This document shows, one piece after another, positions 1 to 6,946 of a DNA stretch of 64,000 nt (the stretch's first letter is position 1; the number at the start of each line of letters is the position of its first letter). The stretch is from Sphingopyxis sp. LC81 (GTDB lineage: Bacteria > Pseudomonadota > Alphaproteobacteria > Sphingomonadales > Sphingomonadaceae). Below the pieces are notes generated by a model, which was given only the letters and a program-made list of their open reading frames with translations, ran no database searches and had not been told where the DNA came from. The DNA lies in contig NZ_JNFD01000026.1 of the NCBI RefSeq assembly GCF_000756375.1, positions 51,926 through 115,925 of the forward strand, given 5' to 3'. A program made the translations under genes and the position numbers.

Positions 1-573
1 GAGATAGGCGTTGCGCGACGACAGCGCGAGGCCGTCGTCATCGCGTGCGATCGGCGCCCCCAATATGTCGATCCCGAAGTCGAGGTCGCGCGCCATGCGG
101 CGGATGATCGCGAGCTGCTGCCAGTCCTTTTCGCCGAAGATCGCGACGTCGGGCCGCACCTGGTTGAACAATTTGGCGACGACGGTCGCGACGCCGTCGA
201 AATGGCCGGGGCGCGCGGCGCCGCAATAATCGGCGCCGAGCTCGGCGACCTCGATATGCGTGCTGTGCCCGCCGGGGTACATGGTTGCGACGTCGGGCGC
301 CCAGAGCAGACTGGTGCCTTCCTCGACGAGCATCGCGGCATCGCGCGCCTCGTCGCGCGGGTAGGCGGCGAAATCCTCGTTCGGGCCGAATTGCGTCGGG
401 TTGACGAAGATCGACACGACCGCGTGGTCGGCGACGCGCTTTGCCATACGCACAAGCGAGAGGTGGCCATCGTGCAGCGACCCCATCGTCGGGACCAGCG
501 CGACGCTCTTTCCTCCCTGCTTTAGTGCCGTAACGGCACGGTGCAGCATCGCGATGTCACGGATGATTTGCAC
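1..573 (-). CDS. panC: Pantoate--beta-alanine ligase, C-terminus outside window
   Basis: PanC joins pantoate and beta-alanine with ATP to give pantothenate, in the cytoplasmic coenzyme A pathway. The 191 visible residues carry the family hallmarks: [13 protein letters not shown] (the HIGH-like ATP motif, about residues 29-41), FVNPTQF, the GEKDWQQL loop (the family usually has GEKDYQQL) and the C-terminal SSRN motif close to the window edge. The full protein should be about 280 residues, so roughly the last third is missing. I chose a GTG start at 573 because GGAGGG lies about 9 nt upstream and the next residues (QIIRDIAML) fit the family N-terminus. It diverges from mipZ across an 86-nt gap. 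Confidence 0.95.
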   Translation of the reverse strand, partial: MQIIRDIAMLHRAVTALKQGGKSVALVPTMGSLHDGHLSLVRMAKRVADHAVVSIFVNPTQFGPNEDFAAYPRDEARDAAMLVEEGTSLLWAPDVATMYPGGHSTHIEVAELGADYCGAARPGHFDGVATVVAKLFNQVRPDVAIFGEKDWQQLAIIRRMARDLDFGIDILGAPIARDDDGLALSSRNAYL

Positions 574-659
574 GGCTGGTCGCCCTCCGATATTGGCGCG
601 ACTATATCACTTCGCGCGCCGGCCGCCATGCCGCGCAAACAGGAAAATCGCAACGCCCC

Positions 660-1481
660 ATGACGACCTCAGCGACGAAGCCCGCACCGCACCGCATCAT
701 CTTTGCCAATGAAAAGGGCGGGACCGGCAAATCGACTTGCGCCGTGCATTTCGCGGTCGCGCTGGCGAGCCAGGGCTGGCGCGTCGCGGGGATCGATCTC
801 GACCCGCGCCAGCGCACCTTTCACCGCTATCTCGAAAATCGCGAGAATACCGCGAAGCGCCGCGAGATCGCGTTGCCGACGCCGCGCTTCGAGGTGTTCA
901 CCGGGTCGACGATCGAGGAACTCGACGAACAGGTCGCGGCGCTGAGCGAAGACGTCGATTATCTGATCGCCGACACCCCGGGCCGCGACGATGTCTTCGC
1001 GCGCCACCTCGCGACCAGCGCCGATACGCTCGTCACCCCGATCAACGACAGTTTCATCGACTTCGACCTGATCGGACAGGTCGATCCCGAAACCTTTCAG
1101 GTCACCCGTCCCAGCTTCTATTCCGAACTGATCTGGGACGCGCGCAAGACGCGCGCGAAGGCCGACGGGCGGACGATGGACTGGATCATCCTGCGCAACC
1201 GCCTCCAGCACGTCGATGCGCATAATATGCGGCGCGTCGGCGAGGCGCTGACCCAGCTGTCGCGGCGGGTCGGGTTCCGCGTCATCCCGGGGCTCGGCGA
1301 GCGCGTCATCTATCGCGAGCTTTTCCCGGCTGGCCTCACCCTGCTCGACAAGGCGCACCTTGGCGGCATGGGGATTGGCCACGTCGTCGCGCGGCAGGAA
1401 CTCCGCGAGGCGATGGGTGGACTGAACCTGCCGGTGCGCGAAAGATTGCATCCGGACGGGGATTTGTTCGCCGCCGCCTGA
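660..1481 (+). CDS. mipZ: MipZ-type division-plane positioning ATPase
   Basis: A ParA/MinD-superfamily ATPase of 273 residues. In Caulobacter, MipZ forms a gradient from the ParB-bound pole and inhibits FtsZ polymerisation, so that the ring forms at mid-cell. The deviant Walker A motif KGGTGKST spans residues 19-26, switch I is near DLDPRQRTFHRYLENR, and the DTPGRDD segment is the Walker B/switch II region. The conserved alphaproteobacterial C-terminal half (GERVIYRELFPAGLTLLD) separates MipZ from plasmid ParA or chromosomal Soj proteins, and no parB is adjacent. It lies 27 nt before pgmG on the same strand, so co-transcription is possible. Family assignment is confident; the role here is inferred from Caulobacter. 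Confidence 0.93.
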   Translation: MTTSATKPAPHRIIFANEKGGTGKSTCAVHFAVALASQGWRVAGIDLDPRQRTFHRYLENRENTAKRREIALPTPRFEVFTGSTIEELDEQVAALSEDVDYLIADTPGRDDVFARHLATSADTLVTPINDSFIDFDLIGQVDPETFQVTRPSFYSELIWDARKTRAKADGRTMDWIILRNRLQHVDAHNMRRVGEALTQLSRRVGFRVIPGLGERVIYRELFPAGLTLLDKAHLGGMGIGHVVARQELREAMGGLNLPVRERLHPDGDLFAAA

Positions 1482-1508
1482 CCCTTTCTCTCCCCAAGAG
1501 GATCAAAG

Positions 1509-2891
1509 ATGACGCACAATTTCCACTCCACGATGCTGCGCGAATATGACATCCGCGGGGTCGTTAGCGACACGCTGTCCGACAAGGACGCCTATGCCAT
1601 CGGCCGCAGCTTCGCGACGCTGGTCCGCCGCGCGGGCGGCAAGCGCATCGCCGTCGGCTATGACGGCCGCCTGTCGTCGCCGATGCTCGCCGACGCGCTG
1701 ATCGCCGGGATCAACGCCGCGGGGATCGATGCGCTCAACGTCGGGCTGGGGCCGACGCCGATGCTCTATTATGCCGCGTCAACCGAGGATGTGGAGGGCG
1801 GCATACAGATAACCGGCAGCCACAATCCCCCCGACTATAATGGCTTCAAATTTGTGATGCAGGGGCGTCCCTTCTACGGCGCCGATATCCTCGGCATCGG
1901 CGAAATGGCCGCCGCGGGCGACTGGGAGGCGGGCGAAGGTACGTCTGAGAGCATCGATATCGTCGATGCCTATGTCGACCGGCTGGTCGAGGGTTTCACC
2001 GGCGGCGCCTTCCGCATCGGCTGGGACGCCGGCAACGGCGCTGCGGGCACCGTCATCGAGAAGCTCACCGCGCGCCTTCCGGGCGAGCATCATCTGCTGT
2101 TTACCGACATTGACGGCCATTTCCCGAACCACCATCCCGATCCCACCGAAGAGAAGAATCTCGCCGATCTGCGCAAGCTCGTCGCGGAGAAGAGCCTCGA
2201 TTTCGGCGTCGCTTTCGATGGAGACGGCGACCGTATCGGCGCGATCGACGGCGAAGGCCGCGTGATCTGGGGCGACCAGCTCTTGCAAATCTATGCCGCG
2301 GCGGTGCTGAAGGATCTGCCCGGCGCGACGGTCATCGCCGACGTGAAGGCGAGCCAGGCGCTGTTCGACCGCGTCGCCGAGCTCGGCGGCAAGCCCTTGA
2401 TGTGGAAGACCGGGCACAGCCTGATCAAGGCGAAGATGAAGGAAACCGGCAGTCCGCTCGCGGGCGAGATGAGCGGGCACATCTTCTTCGCCGACCGCTA
2501 TTATGGCTATGACGATGCGCCCTATGCCGCGCTCCGGCTGATCGAGGCGGCCACGAAGCTCGGGCAGAGCGTCACGACCTTGCGCGGCAATATGGCGCCG
2601 ATGGTCAACACCCCCGAAATGCGCTTCCAGGTCGACGAGAGCCGTAAATTCGCCATTGTGGACGAAGTCCTCGACCGGCTCGCGACCTCGGGCGCGCAGG
2701 TCGATCGCACTGACGGTGCGCGCGTGCTCACCGACGACGGCTGGTGGTTGCTGCGTGCCTCGAACACGCAGGACGTGCTCGTCGCGCGCGCCGAGGCGAA
2801 GGACGAGGCGGCGTTGGCGCGGCTGCTCGCGGCGATCGACGAACAGCTCGCCTTGTCGGGGATCGTGCGCGGGCCGCAGGCAGCGCATTGA
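1509..2891 (+). CDS. pgmG: Bifunctional phosphomannomutase/phosphoglucomutase
   Basis: An alpha-D-phosphohexomutase of 460 residues, the usual length. It interconverts mannose-1-P/mannose-6-P and glucose-1-P/glucose-6-P, supplying nucleotide sugars for exopolysaccharide (sphingan) and LPS. Visible motifs are the phosphoserine loop [11 protein letters not shown] (Ser104), the Mg-binding loop FDGDGDR (236-242) and the sugar-specificity loop GEMSGH (319-324), followed by a C-terminal phosphate-binding domain. The N-terminal LREYDIRG is characteristic of the AlgC/PgmG group. The start is ATG 1509, preceded by AAGAGGATCAAAG (Shine-Dalgarno AGAGG). A long nested hairpin element follows directly after its stop codon. 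Confidence 0.95.
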   Translation: MTHNFHSTMLREYDIRGVVSDTLSDKDAYAIGRSFATLVRRAGGKRIAVGYDGRLSSPMLADALIAGINAAGIDALNVGLGPTPMLYYAASTEDVEGGIQITGSHNPPDYNGFKFVMQGRPFYGADILGIGEMAAAGDWEAGEGTSESIDIVDAYVDRLVEGFTGGAFRIGWDAGNGAAGTVIEKLTARLPGEHHLLFTDIDGHFPNHHPDPTEEKNLADLRKLVAEKSLDFGVAFDGDGDRIGAIDGEGRVIWGDQLLQIYAAAVLKDLPGATVIADVKASQALFDRVAELGGKPLMWKTGHSLIKAKMKETGSPLAGEMSGHIFFADRYYGYDDAPYAALRLIEAATKLGQSVTTLRGNMAPMVNTPEMRFQVDESRKFAIVDEVLDRLATSGAQVDRTDGARVLTDDGWWLLRASNTQDVLVARAEAKDEAALARLLAAIDEQLALSGIVRGPQAAH

Positions 2892-2894
2892 TTT

Positions 2895-3050
2895 CCCTTC
2901 CCGCAGGCGGGAGGGGCAGCGAGGCTTGCGAACTTGTTCGGCTAGCCGCAGCGGGGTGGGCTGACACCGTTTCGGATGCCCACCCCGCTGCGACTAGGCC
3001 CGGCTGGCGCCGAACCAAGTCTCGCAAACCCCTCCCGCAGGCGGGAGGGG
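2895..3050. repeat. Nested palindromic intergenic element (REPIN/MITE-like)
   Basis: This 156-nt stretch fills most of the gap between pgmG and lptB. The outer arms are inverted copies of each other (about 40 nt, each containing CCCGCAGGCGGGAGGGG and then a GAAC-rich segment). Inside lies a second inverted repeat, TAGCCGCAGCGGGGTGGGC against GCCCACCCCGCTGCGACTA. In addition each outer arm has its own small palindrome CCCGCAGGCGGG. The whole can fold into a long multi-arm hairpin. It has no coding potential and no U-tract. The closest known class is paired REP sequences (REPINs) or a small non-autonomous element; it shares the GGGAGGGG arm theme with the element at 50246-50346. Confidence 0.8.
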
Positions 3051-3143
3051 AAATTCTGGCCCTGCAAAAATCTTGCCAGATTGACGTTCGCCGCGTCGCT
3101 GGGGTAACGCCGCTCGGGGGCTAGAAACGGAACCGACCGACCT

Positions 3144-3959
3144 ATGACCGACGACGAATCCATCGCTGGCACGCTGACCGAGGACGATCATGGCGTCACC
3201 GAGCACAAGGCGCATGTCCGCGAGGACGCCGCCGCGGGCAACGGTCTCGCGGTCATTTCGATCGCCAAAAGCTATGACAAGCGCGTCGTGCTGTCGGATG
3301 TGTCGCTGTCGGTCGGCAAGGGCGAGGTCGTCGGCCTGCTCGGCCCGAACGGTGCGGGCAAGACGACCTGCTTCTATTCGATCATGGGGCTGGTGAAGCC
3401 CGACGCCGGGCGCATCATGCTCGACGGCGCCGACATCACCGCGCTGCCGATGTATCGCCGCGCGATCCTCGGCCTTGGCTATCTACCACAGGAAACCTCG
3501 ATCTTTCGCGGAATGACGGTCGAACAGAATATCGGTGCGGTGCTCGAACTCAGCGAGCCCGACAAGATCGCGCGCGAACGGCGAATGGAAGAATTGCTCG
3601 ACGAATTCGGCCTCACGCGCCTCCGCGATTCGGCGGCGATGGCGCTGTCGGGCGGCGAACGGCGCCGCGCCGAGATCGCGCGCGCGCTCGCGGCCAACCC
3701 GTCGATCATGCTGCTCGACGAACCCTTCGCGGGCATCGATCCCTTGTCGATCAGCGACATTCGCGACCTTGTCGTCGACCTCAAGAAGCGCGGCATCGGC
3801 GTGCTGATCACCGACCATAATGTGCGCGAGACGCTCGACCTCGTCGACCGCGCCTGCATCATTTACGACGGCAAGGTTCTGCTTGCCGGCTCCCCCGAAG
3901 AGCTCGTCGCCGACCCCGAGGTGCGTCGCCTCTATCTCGGCGAGGGCTTCTCTTTGTGA
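3144..3959 (+). CDS. lptB: LPS export ABC transporter ATP-binding protein LptB
   Basis: The cytoplasmic ATPase of the LptBFG complex, which drives lipopolysaccharide from the inner membrane across the Lpt bridge. Walker A GPNGAGKTT is at residues 67-75, the Q-loop in YLPQETSIF, the ABC signature LSGGE at 168-172, Walker B MLLDEPFAGIDP near 189-200 and the H-loop in ITDHNVRE. The protein is 271 residues, about 30 longer than E. coli LptB; the excess is an acidic, low-complexity N-terminus (residues 1-33). A downstream in-frame start could remove part of it, but no clear Shine-Dalgarno decides this. The LptB-RpoN order, here with a 14-nt gap, is widely conserved in proteobacteria. Confidence 0.95.
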   Translation: MTDDESIAGTLTEDDHGVTEHKAHVREDAAAGNGLAVISIAKSYDKRVVLSDVSLSVGKGEVVGLLGPNGAGKTTCFYSIMGLVKPDAGRIMLDGADITALPMYRRAILGLGYLPQETSIFRGMTVEQNIGAVLELSEPDKIARERRMEELLDEFGLTRLRDSAAMALSGGERRRAEIARALAANPSIMLLDEPFAGIDPLSISDIRDLVVDLKKRGIGVLITDHNVRETLDLVDRACIIYDGKVLLAGSPEELVADPEVRRLYLGEGFSL

Positions 3960-3973
3960 TTGAATAATCGCTG

Positions 3974-5440
3974 ATGGCGTTGGGTCCGCGCCTCGATCTC
4001 CGCCAGTCGCAATCGCTGGTGATGACGCCGCAGCTGCAGCAAGCGATCAAGCTGCTGGCGCTGTCGAATCTCGAACTTGAAGCCTATCTGGCCGAGGCGC
4101 TCGAAGGCAATCCGCTGCTCGATACGGCGTCGGCCGACAGCGACGGCAGCGCGGGCGATCCCGATGGCGTGCCCGGCGGCGAGGCCCCGGCGGCCGAAGC
4201 CGCGTCGCTCGACGCCGATCAGGCGCTGGCGGCGGATGGCGGCACCGCGAACGATCTCGACGTCGACCTTGCCGCCGACAGCTTCCACCACGACAGCGCC
4301 AGCGACAATGTCGGCCTGTCGGGGAGCGGCGAGGATATCGATTTCGACAGCTTTGCCGAGCATGAGGGCACGCTCCACGACCATCTGCTCGCGCAGGTCG
4401 GCGAGCGCTTCAGCGGGATCGAGGCGATCGTCGCGGGTCAGCTCGTCGCGCTGATCGACGAGGCGGGTTATCTGCGCGCCGACCTCACCGAACTCGCCGC
4501 CCAGCTCGGCGTCCCGCTCGCCTTGCTCGAAGAGATACTCGCGGGCATCCAATGCTTCGATCCCTCGGGCGTCGGCGGGCGCGACCTCGCCGAATGCATC
4601 GCGATCCAGGCGCGCGAGGCCGACCGCTACGACCCCGCGATGGCGACGATGATCGCGCACCTCGACCTCGTCGCCAAAGGCGCCTTCCCGCAGCTGAAGC
4701 GCATCTGCGGGGTCGACGACGAGGATCTCGCCGACATGATTCGCGAGCTGCGCGGCTATGACCCCAAACCCGGGCTCAAATTCGGCGGCGATGGCGCGCC
4801 GGCGGTCGTCCCCGACCTCTATATCCGCCAGACCGCGAAGGGCTGGGCGGTCGAGATCAACAGTGGGACCCTGCCGCGGCTGCTCGTCAACCGCCGCTAT
4901 TACACCGAACTCGCGCAGGGCGCGGCGGCGAAGAGCAAGGCGTGGCTCTCCGAACAGCTCGCAGGCGCCAACTGGCTCGTCCGCGCGCTCGACCAGCGCC
5001 AGCGCACGATCGTCAAGGTCGCGAGCGCGATCGTGAAGCAGCAGGAGGGCTTTTTCCTCCACGGCGTCGCGCACATGCGCCCGCTGACCTTGCGGCAGGT
5101 CGCCGAGGAAATCGGCATGCACGAATCGACCGTCAGCCGCGTCACGAGCAACAAATATCTGAGCTGCGCGCGCGGGCTGTTCGAGCTCAAATATTTCTTC
5201 TCGAGCGGCATTTCGGCGGTCGAGGGCGACGGCGCGGTGTCGGCCGAGGCGGTGAAGAGCCGGATCAAGGCGATGATCGAGGCCGAGGACGCCAAGGCGA
5301 TTCTCTCCGACGAGACGATCGCGCAGAAACTGTCGGGCGAGGGCCACGACATCGCACGGCGCACCGTCGTCAAATATCGCGAGGCGATGGGCTATGGCTC
5401 GTCGGTGCAGCGGCGGCGGCAAAAGGCGCTGGCGGGCTGA
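3974..5440 (+). CDS. rpoN: RNA polymerase sigma-54 factor
   Basis: Sigma-54 directs RNA polymerase to -24/-12 promoters and needs AAA+ activators. Region I is the Gln-rich N-terminus (LRQSQSLVMTPQLQQAIKLL, residues 9-28), an acidic region II follows (residues 50-125), then the core-binding domain, the HTH and the RpoN box RRTVVKYREAMGYGSS near residues 462-477 in the last 30 residues. Length is 488, typical. It follows lptB by 14 nt, the canonical arrangement. The hpf and ptsN genes that usually come next in proteobacteria are absent; a palindromic repeat and rpmJ follow instead. The regulated genes cannot be deduced from this window. Confidence 0.96.
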   Translation: MALGPRLDLRQSQSLVMTPQLQQAIKLLALSNLELEAYLAEALEGNPLLDTASADSDGSAGDPDGVPGGEAPAAEAASLDADQALAADGGTANDLDVDLAADSFHHDSASDNVGLSGSGEDIDFDSFAEHEGTLHDHLLAQVGERFSGIEAIVAGQLVALIDEAGYLRADLTELAAQLGVPLALLEEILAGIQCFDPSGVGGRDLAECIAIQAREADRYDPAMATMIAHLDLVAKGAFPQLKRICGVDDEDLADMIRELRGYDPKPGLKFGGDGAPAVVPDLYIRQTAKGWAVEINSGTLPRLLVNRRYYTELAQGAAAKSKAWLSEQLAGANWLVRALDQRQRTIVKVASAIVKQQEGFFLHGVAHMRPLTLRQVAEEIGMHESTVSRVTSNKYLSCARGLFELKYFFSSGISAVEGDGAVSAEAVKSRIKAMIEAEDAKAILSDETIAQKLSGEGHDIARRTVVKYREAMGYGSSVQRRRQKALAG

Positions 5441-5458
5441 AACGGCCCTCCCGGCCGT

Positions 5459-5532
5459 CGTCACCCCGGACTTGATCCGGGGGCCACGCGGCCCGGCGTT
5501 GCTATGGATCCCGGATCAGGTCCGGGATGACG
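5459..5532. repeat. Imperfect inverted repeat, CCCGGA...TCCGGG type
   Basis: Two arms of about 25 nt, CGTCACCCCGGACTTGATCC and (in reverse complement) CGTCATCCCGGACCTGATCC, face each other across a GC-rich centre of about 20 nt. This sequence type is a familiar dispersed intergenic repeat in alphaproteobacteria (general knowledge, not searched here). It lies 18 nt after the rpoN stop and could act as an mRNA-stabilising or terminating hairpin, but no U-tract follows. Confidence 0.8.
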
Positions 5533-5551
5533 AAATTTGGGTGAGGGGCGG

Positions 5552-5578
5552 TTGACTTTTCGGCCTTATCCCCATAGT
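5552..5578 (+). promoter_or_regulatory. Putative housekeeping promoter of rpmJ
   Basis: TTGACT at 5552-5557 resembles a -35 box, and CATAGT at 5573-5578 resembles a -10 box with a 15-nt spacer; the overlapping TAGTTG gives 17 nt. It lies 45-70 nt upstream of the rpmJ start and downstream of the rpoN repeat. This fits rpmJ having its own transcript, since a terminator also follows the gene. Confidence 0.45.
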
Positions 5579-5622
5579 TGCGCCGCTTCGCGTCAATACG
5601 CCAAGATTTACGGACAGAGATC

Positions 5623-5748
5623 ATGAAGATTCGCAACAGCCTGAAGTCGCTGAAGGACCGCCACCGGGATAACCGCGTTATCCGCCGCCGTGGCCGCACC
5701 TATGTGATCAACAAGACCAACCGCCGCTTCAAGGCGCGCCAGGGCTAA
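5623..5748 (+). CDS. rpmJ: 50S ribosomal protein bL36 (Cys-free type)
   Basis: A 41-residue, strongly basic protein that starts [19 protein letters not shown] and ends RRFKARQG, the signature of bL36, the smallest large-subunit ribosomal protein. The four zinc ligands (three Cys and one His) of the zinc-binding form are absent: there is no cysteine at all, as usual in alphaproteobacteria. The start ATG 5623 is preceded by CGGACAGAGATC, a moderate Shine-Dalgarno. It is a single-gene transcription unit, with a promoter-like sequence upstream and an intrinsic terminator 10 nt downstream. Confidence 0.95.
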   Translation: MKIRNSLKSLKDRHRDNRVIRRRGRTYVINKTNRRFKARQG

Positions 5749-5758
5749 TGCCCCTGCG

Positions 5759-5785
5759 CGGGGTGATTTCGCCCCGTTTGTTTTT
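5759..5785 (+). terminator. Rho-independent terminator of rpmJ
   Basis: CGGGGTG-ATTT-CGCCCCG forms a 7-bp stem with a 4-nt loop (one G-U pair) and is followed by TTTGTTTTT. It begins 10 nt after the rpmJ stop codon and separates rpmJ from the HAD hydrolase. Confidence 0.88.
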
Positions 5786-5845
5786 GATGAACAGCGTTAC
5801 GCCGTCGGATGCTTCCGGCGGCGCTTTCGCGTGTCTGGAGGCCGT

Positions 5846-6460
5846 ATGATTCGGCAGAGCGTGATCTTCGATGTCGGCCGCGTCCTGTTCGATTGGGACC
5901 TGCGCTACCTCTTCGCCAAGCTGATCGCCGAGAAAGACGAGCTCGAATGGTTCGTGACGAATGTCGTCACGCCCGGGTGGCATTTCCAGCACGACGCCGG
6001 CCGCCCGCTCGCCGAGATGGTGCCCGAGCGGAAAGCCGAGTTTCCCGATCATGCGCCGCTGATCGACGCCTATGCGACGCGCTTCAACGAGACGATTCCC
6101 GGCCCGATGCCGGGCAGCCTCGAACTCGTCGAACGCCTCGACGCCGCGGGCGTGCCTTTGTTCGCGATCACCAATTTCGGGCATGAATTCTGGGAAGCTT
6201 TCCGCCCGACCCAGCCGGTTTTCGATCGCTTCCAGGGCATCATCGTCTCGGGCACCGAAAAGCTGCTGAAGCCCGACCCCGCGATCTACCGCCTTGCGAT
6301 CGAACGATTCGGTATCGACCCCGCGGGCGCGCTGTTCATCGACGATGTTACGAAGAATATCGAAGGTGCCGAATCGGTCGGGATTGCGGGGCACCAGTTC
6401 CGCGATGCGGCGACGCTGGAAACCGAACTCCTGACACGCGGTTATCTCGTCGCGGGCTGA
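5846..6460 (+). CDS. HAD-superfamily hydrolase (subfamily IA)
   Basis: A predicted 204-residue cytoplasmic phosphatase/dehalogenase of the HAD-IA type. The nucleophile motif is VIFDVGRVLFDWD near the N-terminus, motif II is FAITNFG, the motif III lysine lies in GTEKLLKPDPAIY, and the motif IV acidic pair is in FIDDVTKNI. The substrate cannot be deduced. I prefer ATG 5846 over the in-frame GTG at 5831 because GGAGG (5837-5841) sits 4 nt upstream and the protein then begins directly with the first HAD beta strand. Its last 19 nt overlap the 3' end of the convergent DUF805 gene. Confidence 0.9.
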   Translation: MIRQSVIFDVGRVLFDWDLRYLFAKLIAEKDELEWFVTNVVTPGWHFQHDAGRPLAEMVPERKAEFPDHAPLIDAYATRFNETIPGPMPGSLELVERLDAAGVPLFAITNFGHEFWEAFRPTQPVFDRFQGIIVSGTEKLLKPDPAIYRLAIERFGIDPAGALFIDDVTKNIEGAESVGIAGHQFRDAATLETELLTRGYLVAG

Positions 6461-6945
6461 TCGTCCGAATCGGGTTTCGGGTTGAGCGCCGCTTGCTGCG
6501 CGTCATATTGCTCGCGCGACTTCCAGCCGCGTGGATCCGCGCCATAGGCGTTAGGTCCGATTGTCGGGGACCAGAAGATCAACGCGAGCCAGAGGATGAG
6601 CGATACGAAGGCGAGCTCGGGCAGCCCGACGGCCTCGCCAGCATAGGGCAATGCGACAAGGAGCGCGAGCCACCATCCCGGCCGCGCTATGTCGTGCAGT
6701 CGGCCCACCGCCATATAGACGAGAACCAGGCCGAAAACGACTTCGGCGGCGACGCGCCACCAAGCATAGCTTGCCGGATCGCTCAGTGCGTCGAACCGGA
6801 AGCCAAGGTTGAGCATCAGTTCTACACGGCCGGTGGTCGCGAAATCGGCGGCAAACGTCCCGATGCTGCCGAGAATCAGCAACGCGAAAAGCCGGCCGCG
6901 CGTGCAGCGGCCTACCGGAAAGAATCGTCGCACGAGCGCCTGCAT
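6442..6945 (-). CDS. DUF805-like inner-membrane protein
   Basis: A 167-residue membrane protein with about four hydrophobic segments: FALLILGSIGTFAADF, WWRVAAEVVFGLVLVYMAVG and two after WWLALLVALPYAG. The RLHDIARPGWW motif and the GPNAYGADPRGW segment after the last helix match the DUF805 family (consensus RLHDIGRSGWW and GPNxYGPDP). No biochemical role is established for this family. Its stop codon lies inside the convergent HAD gene (19-nt overlap), and its start lies 1 nt after the stop of the upstream oligopeptidase gene, so the two are probably co-transcribed. Confidence 0.82.
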   Translation of the reverse strand: MQALVRRFFPVGRCTRGRLFALLILGSIGTFAADFATTGRVELMLNLGFRFDALSDPASYAWWRVAAEVVFGLVLVYMAVGRLHDIARPGWWLALLVALPYAGEAVGLPELAFVSLILWLALIFWSPTIGPNAYGADPRGWKSREQYDAQQAALNPKPDSDDQPATR

Positions 6946-6946
6946 C

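Noticed and set aside
3932..5464. Minus-strand open frame opposite rpoN
   Set aside because: RpoN motifs (Gln-rich N-terminus and RpoN box) are intact on the plus strand; the other frame is a shadow.
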